21,485 bases of DNA from Sphacelaria rigidula. Taxonomy: Eukaryota > Phaeophyceae > Sphacelariales. Where the stretch lies: contig CAXNAA020000415.1 in NCBI GenBank assembly GCA_964200075.2, positions 1 to 21,485 of the forward strand, in the 5' to 3' direction. A program made the translations under genes and the position numbers. The notes beneath the pieces were generated by a model that was not told the DNA's origin, searched no databases, and worked only from the letters and a program-made list of their open reading frames with translations. Of this stretch, positions 1 through 9,100 are shown in pieces (positions within the stretch are counted from its first letter, which is position 1; the number at the start of each line of letters is the position of its first letter).

Positions 1-53
1 CACAACACCCGGCAAGGGCGGGCGCGGGGTGCTCGGGTGCGGCGCGGGGGGCT

Positions 54-80
54 GGGGGGGGGGGGGGGGGGGGGGGGGGG
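54..80. repeat. Long poly-G tract
   Basis: About 27 consecutive G residues directly precede a dispersed repeat that starts at 81. Similar tracts occur at 229-248, 367-379 and 384-405. G runs of this length are rare outside simple repeats and are prone to sequencing and assembly error, so the exact lengths should not be trusted. Confidence 0.9.
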
Positions 81-166
81 TACTCATGATCATGCATGCC
101 ATGGTCATAAGACCATTGACGTCGCATCCCTACAAAGCCGGGACGGAGCACGCGGGGTTTCGCCGG
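81..166 (+). repeat. Dispersed repeat, copy 1 (second copy at 15178-15264)
   Basis: This stretch of about 86 bp matches 15178-15264 nearly end to end. It begins with a partly palindromic TACTCATGAT...GCATGCCATG segment and continues through CCATTGAC, a CCCTACAAAGC block, GGGACGGAGC and a final CGCCGG. The two copies differ by roughly a dozen substitutions and short indels. Copy 1 is preceded by poly-G; copy 2 is followed by G-rich sequence. It carries no convincing reading frame. It looks like part of an interspersed element whose full extent cannot be seen here. Confidence 0.75.
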
Positions 167-248
167 ACCAGGCTCGCACTCAATCACCAAGCGCGATGGT
201 GTGTTCGGCGAGTCGCATGAAGGATTCAGGGGGGGGGGGGGGGGGGGG

Positions 249-475
249 TAAATCTGGTTTCTGCCGTAAGAATCTAGAATGAGGAAAATGGGCGAGGGGG
301 TTGTTTTTTGCGGATGANNNNNNNNNNCTGTCGGCTCCCTTCCCTGCCGGGGTGGGCAGCGGGTGCGGGGGGGGGGGGGTGGCGGGGGGGGGGGGGGGGG
401 GGGGGATACATCTGATTCGTGCCGTACGAATCTAGAATGAGGAAAATGTGCGAGCTGATCGTATTTTGCGGATGA
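249..475 (+). repeat. Duplicated ~70-bp unit between G-tracts, with N gap
   Basis: Two units, 249-317 and 406-475, share a core containing GAATCTAGAATGAGGAAAATG-like sequence and both end in TTTTGCGGATGA. Each is preceded by a long G-tract. The first is interrupted right after its end by 10 N bases (318-327), so a direct duplication of poly-G plus unit is likely and the spacing between the copies is uncertain. Confidence 0.7.
318..327. other. Assembly gap (10 N)
   Basis: Ten undetermined bases sit between the two related units and close to several G-tracts. The gap is probably an unresolved repeat, and its real length may not be 10. Confidence 0.95.
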
Positions 476-540
476 CGGACAGGTAACACGCAGGAAAGGG
501 CTGTGCCGCAGGAAGAATTATGGATCACTGCTCGTAAATG

Positions 541-1212
541 ACTCGCGCGATTCTTTGAGCAAACGGCTGGAACACCAACACCGTATCCCCCCCCCTCTCA
601 CCCCCGCACCCGCGTTGTTGTATACTTTTTCGCTGAATCAAGTGCGTAGTGCCACATCCATCACCATACGGTACATGACGAGTTCAAGATAACACAAGAC
701 AACCTCCACAGTTTAAAGTCCAAAGTTTACAGTCCACAGTCCGTTACAAGGCGAAACCCCTACCGTTGAAGCAAATCTGGGCGCCGGATACACCGCAGTG
801 TGTCCCAGTAAGACGCTCTGCATGGTACGGTACAGTACAGTAGGAGTCAGTACGACTCAGTGCGAGGTAGCAAGAATAACGGTTCGGGAACCAGTACTGG
901 AGCCAGTGCGGTTCAGCCGAGTGGACTGGCATGTAGATCCGTATTGAAAGCCCTGTAGTTGGGGTTAGAGTGATGACGTCAGACAAGTCCCCACCTCCCT
1001 CTTCCAATCCCCTGTTTTCATTGAGCGACCTACCTTCCGTCTACAAACCAGCACATATCTACCGTGACTGAAAAGTGTTCACACTATTTTCTACAAACGA
1101 AAATCAGCATAACTACAGTATGCCTCATAACCCAATAGCAGCACGCGGTACGCCCGGGATTTTTTTTTCCCCAACAGACTTTAAACCCCGGCCTCCCCGT
1201 CCTCGGAATGAG
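541..1212. other. No gene seen; GTACAGTAC-rich patch
   Basis: I see no supportable coding exon here. The segment 815-910 is rich in GTAC-centred words (GGTACGGTACAGTACAGTAGG around 823-843), like the tandem GTACA repeat at 3222 and the degenerate region near 20400-20960. Short C-rich runs occur near 586-612. Confidence 0.5.
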
Positions 1213-1623
1213 TCTGTGGTCTCAAGGGATCAACTCATATCTCCCACAGCGGACTAGCGAGATGAATTTTGAGAGGACTACCGTTCGCGTTCGTTTGCCC
1301 CGTTCAGACCAACTTTCTTGAGCCCACAAATCTGCTAAAATACAAACCTGTGCGGAGATTGTCGTTGTCAGATTCATTCTGATTTCACCCATGGGATACA
1401 TCCATGGCCAGGATCGTGAAGTCCAAGATTTGACAACTCCTCTTCGTGTAGACCAAGTTTCCACAAATCTGTGGTTTCAAGGGGTCAGTCAATTCATGTC
1501 CCCCGTCGCCCTTTCTCTTCCCCGGTGACCTTGCGATAAGAATTTCAGATAACTACCGTTAGCGTTCCTTACTTCCCGCCATTTAGACCAAATTTCTTTG
1601 CGCTCACAAAGCTGCAAAAAGTA
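1213..1623 (+). repeat. Diverged tandem duplication, period about 255 bp
   Basis: Segments 1213-1342 and 1468-1623 align over most of their length. Shared blocks in order are TCTGTGGT(C/T)TCAAGG, an ATCTCCC/TGTCCCC block, ACTACCGTT(C/A)GCGTTC, an AGACCAA(C/A)TTTCTT block and CACAAA(T/G)CTGC with a run of A. Indels separate the blocks, so the copies are old. No reading frame is conserved across both, so I do not read it as coding. Confidence 0.6.
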
Positions 1624-1675
1624 CGCAGTTTCTACGAATCTCTGTGCCACGCTTGAGTGGAAACTTTTGGGGCCA

Positions 1676-2070
1676 AGGCCGTTTCTTCCGGTTCGTATTT
1701 TGTTTGGCTCGTATTTTCCACTTCTGGGACATTTGACAAGGTTCTTGACCCGCAAACAGGAAAAATCGCCACCACACGTCTTGGACACTTTGTATCACCC
1801 CACCGAGAGGAGCCTAGCCCACTTTTCCGATTCGTTTGGGTCAGAGATTTCGAGAGCGGCCTCTGGACAAAAAATACGAGGGAAACATATATTCCACAGT
1901 CTAATATATATATATATATATATATGTACTAGGCTCCTCTCGGTGGGGTGATACAAAGTGTCCGAGACGTGTGGTGGCGATTTTTCCTGTTTGGGGGTCA
2001 AAAACCTTGTCAAATGTCCCAAGAGTGGAAAATACGAGCCAAACAAAATACGAACCGGAAAAAACGGCCT
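1676..2070. mobile_element. 395-bp foldback (inverted-repeat) element with TA core
   Basis: Left arm 1676-1817 and right arm 1929-2070 are each 142 bp. The left arm matches the reverse complement of the right with about 6 mismatches and no indel (about 96%). The 111-bp spacer contains an (AT)n run at 1904-1925. The element starts with AGGCCGTTT and ends with AAACGGCCT. No transposase is encoded, and I could not find a convincing target-site duplication. The structure fits a non-autonomous foldback/MITE-type element or a recent inverted duplication. A transcript would form a long near-perfect hairpin. It ends about 30 bp beyond the stop codon of gene 1. Confidence 0.8.
1904..1925. repeat. (AT)n microsatellite
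   Basis: About 11 AT dinucleotides sit in the loop between the two foldback arms. Confidence 0.9.
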
Positions 2071-2101
2071 AAATAGTGAACAGTACATAAAGTAATAACG
2101 A

Positions 2102-3577
2102 TCAAATATACCGGGAACCACGAGTATGAGATACGTCAACTGTGTGCCCCCCCCCCACCCTGCTCCATCTCGAAAGGGATGCGCGGTCAACAGTCAAACG
2201 ATTGAGGCAAGCACCGAATGAGTACGCCTCTCTGCCCTCCTCTGTCTCTGAATAAGTTGTGGGGCTCCAGTCAGGCTCACCTTTTTCATTTTCTGAGTAA
2301 CTCATGCAAATGATGAATATGGCCAATCACAATCATGATTTAATTCGTTGCGCCAATTTCCTCATGCGAGGAGGAAAAAAAGAGAAAACGCCGCCCAGCG
2401 CAAACGCTCGGATGTTTCGGATGGACGAGCAAAAATACCGACTACTGCGCACCTTGCTCCGCTGGCCTGAAGGTCACAGCTATTTGTTTCTTGGATCCCT
2501 GCGGCTTCATCCTCAAAGACCCGGCCAAGTACAACCCTTTGGTCTGAGCAACAAGCAACAAGACAGAAGCGGGAACAGCAGCCGCGAACAGCAAGAGCGG
2601 TAAAGTCAACCTATCGGCACAAGCGGGAAAAGAAAATGTGTCGAGCATCCGAAGCGAGGGGTGGTGTGACGGGGGTAGGTACGGTGAAAGGAGGGCGAGG
2701 GGCGGGGGTACATATCTTCCGTCTACAACCTTTCCAAAATCCGGGTGAATACAAAGCAGGGTTTTTATCACAAAGTAAGAACTACTCGCAGCACATGACA
2801 GTCGAAGGGCTTGATAGCTTGACGAAGCATGGCAAACGTTGCTCTTACCCTCGAGGAAGGGTAACGCGGTGACAACTCACATTCTCGTTCCAGAGTAAGT
2901 TCCGATCGTCCAGGAGCATGACCACGTCTCCGAAACAAACCTCATCGCCGTCCTTTTTTTTCCCTTCGGGGTCTATCGCCTGATGCAAATTCGAAATTTA
3001 TTGGACAATGACGAGGCAACTGGATTATTAACGGGCCCGTTGGAGATCGCACTCCTCTCAATGGTGACGATCCTCGCCGGTGGCCCCCGCAAAAAAGAGT
3101 CAGCTCGGGGTCTCACAGTAGGGTACACCAGAGCGTTGTTGTTGCACATAATTTTTCACAAGGCCCAAACTGCGCAGTCATTTATTTCGTCACGGTCTCC
3201 CCACCCGACAATCACGGCGAGGTACAGTACAGTACAGTACAGTACAGTACAGTACAGTACAGTACAACAAACACAAACAAAAACGTACCCTAAAGTGGCA
3301 AGTGACAAATTCTCCACCGTCTTCCGGGCGTCCAATCACCGCCAGCTCGTTTCGTCGCAGTAATTTCTGGTGTACCCTTTGCACCCGATCGCACGATCCG
3401 ACATACCCCCCCGCTACCGCGCTCCCCCCGCCCACGATGTTGGTGGCAGCCACAGCCACGCCGGGGAACTTCCTTGAGGATGTGGGAGACGCGATTCCTT
3501 TCCCGTCTCCGCCCTCAGGCGTGGTTCCGACAGATCTTGACCTGGGTAGTTGGCTGCGGACGGCGGGTGGCACCGCC
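2102..3577 (-). CDS. Gene 1, 3' part: four-exon beta-trefoil-like (MIR/fascin-like?) protein
   Basis: Exons on the minus strand: 3541-3289 (alternative starts 3553 or 3577, all in the same phase), 2979-2881, 2543-2453 and 2292-2102, with TGA at 2104-2102. Introns are 309, 337 and 160 bp. Donors are GTACGT, GTGAGT and GTGCGC; the acceptors end CATCAG, CTCAG and CTCAG, one of them behind a long pyrimidine tract (2544-2600). Phases agree at all three junctions. The product contains a Gly/Ala/Val-rich segment (FPGVAVAATNIVGGG), then GDEVCFGDVVMLLDDRN, then KGLYLAGSLRMKPQ and an acidic C-terminal part with a WSPTTYSETEEG stretch. The VCFGDVVML pattern resembles MIR/fascin-type beta-trefoil strands, but that is my inference. 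The upstream exon is not fixed: a codon split after two bases is required, and no clean donor of that phase was found. Confidence 0.55.
3222..3266. repeat. (GTACA)9 tandem repeat
   Basis: Nine uninterrupted copies of a pentamer (GTACA, equivalently ACAGT) lie in what I read as the first intron of the 3' part of gene 1. Similar but broken GTACAGTAC arrays occur near 823-843 and 20400-20960. Confidence 0.95.
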
Positions 3578-3681
3578 CTGGTTGGATTGAGGTTGGCCAG
3601 GTCGTCATTCGGGGACCAACGTTGTGTTGAAGATTAATCAGTCGTGTCATCGCGGCGACTGCAGGCTTACGGCAAAGTAGA

Positions 3682-5074
3682 TCAAGGCGAGGTAATGGCC
3701 ACTCCATTACCGAGACGTCCTTCAGAAACAAAAGAACGCCCGCCAAGTGTTACGCGCATCGCGACGGACTTGCCACCCAAGCATACCCGCCCATGAGCAG
3801 TTATCTGTTGACCATCCTCTAGTGCGTGAAGGCACGCTATATAGACAAAGCATCCGGCATGGCGATAGTGTGACGATAGGGTGGCGATCGCCATCATCAC
3901 TCGTGGGTTACGTTTGAAGGGCGCGATGAGGAGGCTGGCGGCTACAGCCCTCCAACAGGAACACAGCCACAGGAAAATAGTCGATTATTTGCACGCAGAG
4001 GCTGCATGATGGAGTCAGACCAGCATCTGCTAGGCAATGCGTCCGCAGCACCTACATAAAAATCGCTGTACTTCACGCACTTTACGCATGCTCCACGTAT
4101 GAGATGGTATGTACCCCAACTGTTCCTACAAACCGATATATTGGGGTCACGAGCGGACGAACATCAAACAGCCACAGTAGTAGCGGCGGTAGTAGTCACC
4201 ACAACGACGTGTGCCCTGAAACATCTCACCGCGCGAACAGTCGAAGCCTGTCCCCATATCGCAGCTGTGATGGCGGCGTTTTTACCGTGCACCGCACCTG
4301 CCCCGATGATCGCGGTGGTGGGGAAACCTTGGCCTTGTCCACTTCCGAGACAGGCGCGTTGGGCAGCTTTGGCCGTGGCGACGACTTGGACGTGTCTGCA
4401 TGTCTTCAGTCATGGCGTGGGCGCGACGAGATGTTGATGTTGATGTTGGACAAGAAAAGAGAAAGGGACTGTCAAAACCCGAAGGAAAATGTCTCGATGA
4501 GGCATGGCGGCATCTAGGGCCCGTGTTATCGAGCCCAAAAATGTGGGAACGCGACGTGATAGTGAAAGTGATTGTGGCGGTTGGGGATTCTTGTTTTTTC
4601 TCCATGATTTCGATTGGTTGTGAGTTGATGCCACATTCTCACCTCCCCCAAAATCACTTACACGTTGATCTTTTGAGAATTATATTTCGTAAAGCGGATG
4701 AACATTTGCGTGAGAATGCGAAGAGCAACGTCACATGGTTGAAAGGCGTGGGCTGTTGGGCTCTTCATGGGACAGATGGTTAGCTTCCCGTCACTAGCAG
4801 TAGCCACGCTGGCTTCAACTCCCATCACCAGCAGTAGCCACGCGTGCGAGACACACTCCACGTGCACAGCTCAGACAGAGAGATGCGCACAGCTACATCT
4901 CCAACAACTCCATCGAGTAAGCAGGCATGAACCCATCGGCGGGTCATACGGACCAGCGCTTTCCAACACGGTGGCTATCACGCGCAAGGTGCGTGGGCGT
5001 TGTAGCACGATCGAAACGAGGACCGTCTCTCCCATGAGGAAGAACGGCGGCAGCGGCAGCAGCAGCAGCAGCAT
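3682..5074 (-). CDS. Gene 1, candidate 5' exons: signal-like leader and trefoil-like segment
   Basis: Proposed minus-strand exons: 5074-4950 (ATG at 5074), 4793-4662, 4395-4230 and 3816 to about 3706 (or to the TGA at 3684-3682). The first three junctions agree in phase; donors are GTATGA, GTAAGT and GTGAGA. The leader MLLLLLPLPPFFLMGETVLV is hydrophobic and could be a signal peptide or anchor. The third exon holds FPTTAIIGAGAVHGKNAA, which lines up without gaps with the Gly/Ala segment of the 3' part (FPGVAVAATNIV...). The fourth holds GRVCLGGKSVAMRV and LGGRSFVSEG, parallel to GDEVCFGDVVMLL downstream. This suggests an internal duplication in one gene. The phase from the fourth exon to 3577/3541 does not fit, so this may be a separate gene or a damaged one. 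The first donor is weak. Confidence 0.35.
4787..4842. repeat. 34-bp imperfect tandem duplication at an exon edge
   Basis: Blocks 4787-4808 and 4821-4842 are near-identical 22-mers, 34 bp apart, differing at 2 positions. The acceptor AG chosen for the second exon of gene 1 (4794-4795) lies in the first block, so the duplication may have copied or moved a splice site. Confidence 0.7.
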
Positions 5075-5869
5075 CGACACCGGCTGATTCAGACCCACCC
5101 CCAACCGCGTACATCTACTGGCAGTAAATCTGCTGCCATAATGCTGCTATTGCTTCTTCTCCTTCTCGTGCGGAAGGCGGATCCGCGTTTCGACCTCCGT
5201 CAATATCCATACCCCTTTGCGAGTGATTGTCGCCCTGCTTGAAGTCGCTGGTTTGTTTGCGTGCTGTTACCGTCACTGCATCACTTGTTTTCCATCCTAG
5301 CTTGCTACATTAGAACGGCGCGTGATTTCTCGTGATAATCAAGTTGTGAACCGTCACTTCACGATCACCATCACGATATGATCATCATTTTCCTCGTTTC
5401 GTTAAACACCGTCTTATGACGCCCGTGGCACCATCAACGACAGCAGCCGTGACGTCATCATCCCAATTATGACCCAACCGTGGTGTCATGTCAACCATGT
5501 CAATATTCATGGCAACATCGATGGCGTCGGCATGGCGACAGATGGCGAAATGCCGAAGAGGGAAAATGGAGAGCTCCCACCCACGGACCGAGCGAAAGAA
5601 GCAAATCGTTCGTGTTGTTTCGTACAGAGATGCACTTCAGCCCCTCCGGCGACTACCGAAACAACCATAATTAATAATTGATTACTATTCATTACGATCA
5701 TTATTTTTATTATTACCATAATTATTGTCAGTAGTCGTAGTAGTAGTAATCATTTTTAACTCATCCCCATCCACCAGACGAGTCCGCATTCTCCAGGGAT
5801 CAACCCATCTCTCTCCCAGCATTTTTGCACCCTCTCTTGGAAAAAATATTTTTTCAAGCTCGACTATCT
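5075..5869. other. Intergenic spacer between gene 2 and gene 1, A+T-rich patch
   Basis: No coding exon is supported. Segment 5665-5760 is strongly A+T-rich with ATTATT/TAGTAG triplet runs and would fall in the 3' flank of gene 2 (minus strand). It holds AATAATAAAA-like words on the minus strand that could serve in 3'-end formation, although brown-algal polyadenylation signals are not strict. Segment 5051-5074 is a CAG/GCA triplet run that encodes the Leu run of the gene 1 leader. Confidence 0.45.
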
Positions 5870-6140
5870 CTATATCGATGGTGCTGCCCATGACACCGAT
5901 TGCTGTTTCGTTGGAGAGATGACGCCAATATTTGTCGATGGGACACGGACTGCTTCTCTGGCAGTACAGAGCGGGCTCTTCAGTTCCGAGGAAATCAGAT
6001 TGAAATAAAAATATACCATGGAATGCCTCGACACACGAGCATTCGAAATCTCAATTTGTCAAGGCCAGTACAAGACACATTCGAGACCAACAAAGTGTAA
6101 CCATCTTGTACCACGGGCTGTGCACGTCTCGACTGGTTGT

Positions 6141-6182
<42 letters not shown>

Positions 6183-9100
6183 GCAATATGTCCAGCGTCC
6201 GGCACACGACATGACACGGAGTACCTCTCATGCTAAACTTCGTACATCGGAACAAGACTTACCCGGAAGTTCTCGACACCTGCTGGGGCTCCGGCTCGGG
6301 CGACGAAGCCATGGTCACGACTTTCACGGGACGAGACGCGGATTGGCCGTCTTCAGACGGAAGTTTTGATGCCTGACAGGGGTTCGCCGGTGGGGAGTGC
6401 GCAAGTGGCATCAAGGGAATGGGTAACACCCTACTACAGCGACTATAACCGTATGTATCGACTTTTTCCGTTTGGGCGTACACGAATGGACAAAGTCCGT
6501 CCGTTGACTGCAGCGCCCACGCTGCCATGCACCGCGTCCGTTGATTGCAGCACTCTTGCTGCACTCGCCTTGTACCACGCATGTAATAACTCATGACCTA
6601 GATAACATATGTTGCACCGGTGATGTTACACTCCCTACAAATCTCGATCTTTTCTTACCTCCCGCGTCGGGGGAGACCTCCGGTTCTCCGATTTATCGCG
6701 CTGCGCCTGGCCGCTCGTGGAGGGTGAATCGCTTCTGCTCCTCCTCGCGGGAACCATCCTCCGCCAAGACAACCTCCCTCTCTTATCTGGCGTCGCCCCG
6801 GAATCTTCAGCAAGAACAAGGCTCCCGGTCCGCGACAATTGCCGCGCCGGATGTTTGGGGGGCGCTTCCGAAGCTCGCTTCTTGTTTGCGGATATCTCAG
6901 CACTGTATCCACCACTCGAAATGGGTACAGTGGTGCTACGCTGCATGGTGGGTGTCGCAGTAGTTGGCGGGAGGTTTCCACCCGGAGAAGATGATTCCGG
7001 CGACATTCTGGAAGGGCGTTGTGGAGAGGAAGGGGGGTCGACCTTCATTAATTTTGGCGGGATGATGGACCTATGTAAACGGTGAGGTGGGGGTGGAGGT
7101 GGAGGTAAAGGGGTGCACACACAGAGCCGGTCCGCATGTGAAGCGAGTATTGCAACATTGTTGCCTTCTCGACGAACGAGGCCAGATCTTATCGAGACGA
7201 AAAAAATGTGAGAAGAAATTGTGAGAATGGTGATGAAATGACCAGCACTCCCCGCGGGGCAACTATTTCACGTTCCCTTTCGCTTGCTCATCTTCATTCC
7301 CACAAAAAAATAATCATTTTTGAATCGATTTTTGTAAGAAGAGACGAAATATCGAATAAGAATGCGAAAGGAAGGGAGCGTGAAACGGTTGCGACACGTG
7401 GATTGTTCGTCGTCGTCATTCTCACAATCCCATCATCTTGCTCTTGCCATCAAAGGCGGGGGCCTAAAGTCGGGGTATCGTTTCATGAAAAACTCCCGAA
7501 GCAATCAAGCACAAGAACACAGGTTGGTCGAACACTGCAAAATTTGTTAGGTCGCTTCGCGAAGGGTCCAAACGATGGGCGCTTGGCGTCCACGCGCCAC
7601 TTTGGCCTTCCCTAAATGTCTTGAGGTTTAGACTGTGAAAGCCACGATTGTCAAGTACGTTGCCTTACGCGGAGGATCCATAAAACGCAGAAAACGCTTT
7701 TCTCCCTATCTTCCATCGTTGAATAAATGTTCCGCCGCTCTACTCACAGGACACCGCATGTATTAGTCAAGACAACACCACAGCTCAACAAATGCACCTC
7801 CGTTTTTCGGGAGACTCCGGCGTCGACAAAGCAGTTCGGTCGTCATGCACCGCATCAGGAGATTTACCGGACCCATCAATGGAATCAAGCGGCGAACTAG
7901 GCCCCAGCCATGTTCTCCCCAGCGTCATCGTCTCCCCACCAGAGCTGGCCTTGCGGCGCCTTGAGGTCGACGACGAGAAGCGCTTCAGTCTCGCCAAGGG
8001 AGACGACGACTTCTTCCGCATGAATGAGGACATGGTGGGCGAGGTGCCGCTATTGTTGGTGCTGCTGCTCCCTGCACCATCCTCGACATCATCAAAACCG
8101 CTGTCATCGCTATCCACGTCCCGACCTCCTCCTGCTTGGTCAGCACCACTACTGATGTCTGCGAAACACTCCAGCGCGCTGTCGGTACCGACAGCGGTAG
8201 TCTGTACGCGGCTTTTGGACCCCCTCCTTTGCGTGGCCGAGTTGCCGGAGATCATCTTAGCGTCCAGATCGGGATGGATCGACAGTATTTCTTCGCCACT
8301 TGCCCCGGCTGTTGGCAGCACGATTGAGCCTCCGCTGCTTGCCCGGGCTCTTCGAGAAAGCTTTTCCGTGATTCCGGAAAGCGGCGAAGGCGGTCCGAGA
8401 CGGCGCAGGCTCTTCAGGGAGAGTCTCCTGTTGGAGGCAGTTATTATGTTGCTTCGTTATTGTCGGGGAGGAGCGTAGCATGAGGATTTGCCACGGTGAG
8501 ATAGACAAGTAGAGGGGTTCAGTTCAACGGCAAAGTACTGACCGACGACTTCGTGCTGCTTGAGAATGTAAGTACGATCAAGCATACACGCAGACCAGAG
8601 GAACCACGGTACGTCGACATTTTGTGACGGAAATAGACTGCAAAGCTGCGCCAAGCGTGCTCCAGTAAAACGGCATTCAAATATGTTTTGTGTACCGCTA
8701 CATCACATATCATACGCGATGTGGTACGGTGAAAGGCCTACTCGTACTACGGCTGCATGTGTCACTTCATGGAGGCACCACCAAATAAAGAACTTACCCC
8801 CCCAAACAACTGAATCATGTTGTGAAAACGAAATGAAAATCAGCGTGCCTGTATGTATTCAACAGCAACAGCAATAACAACAACAGCATGCAGCTCACAA
8901 CCTCACGTTTGTGGAAGCAATTCATTTTCAGGTGCTACACACAACACCAACATTTCACACCCTGGACAATATATGGTCAATAGTTGCAATACGCCTATGC
9001 TTTGCGCAGTACACGTGTCGTCTATTGCATCTATTGACTATATATCGTCCAGGGTGTGCAACATTCCTAAGAGGATTCAATTTTCCACCTGCGGAGATTT

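Noticed and set aside
1598-2190. Open frames on both strands sharing a peptide of about 45 residues
   Set aside because: The shared peptide arises because the frames cross the two arms of the foldback; this is not evidence for two homologous genes.
4104-4517. 137-residue open frame on the plus strand
   Set aside because: It overlaps the candidate gene 1 exon 4395-4230. It has no recognisable domain, and the minus exon has phase-consistent splice signals. It remains a competitor because the gene 1 5' part is weak.
7792-8478. 228-residue open frame on the plus strand
   Set aside because: It is the antisense of gene 2 exon 3. The minus strand has matching splice phases on both sides; the plus frame has no supporting splice sites and a composition expected opposite a Ser/Asp-rich exon.
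8457-8713. Two overlapping minus-strand frames of 64-65 residues
   Set aside because: They fall inside the proposed second intron of gene 2 and have no matching donor phase.
8800-8819. Short minus-strand ATG exon MIQLFGG before a GTAAGT donor as the start of gene 2
   Set aside because: It joins exon 3 only through a different acceptor, while 9537-9459 joins in phase at the better CAACAG acceptor and links further to an exon with a good start codon.
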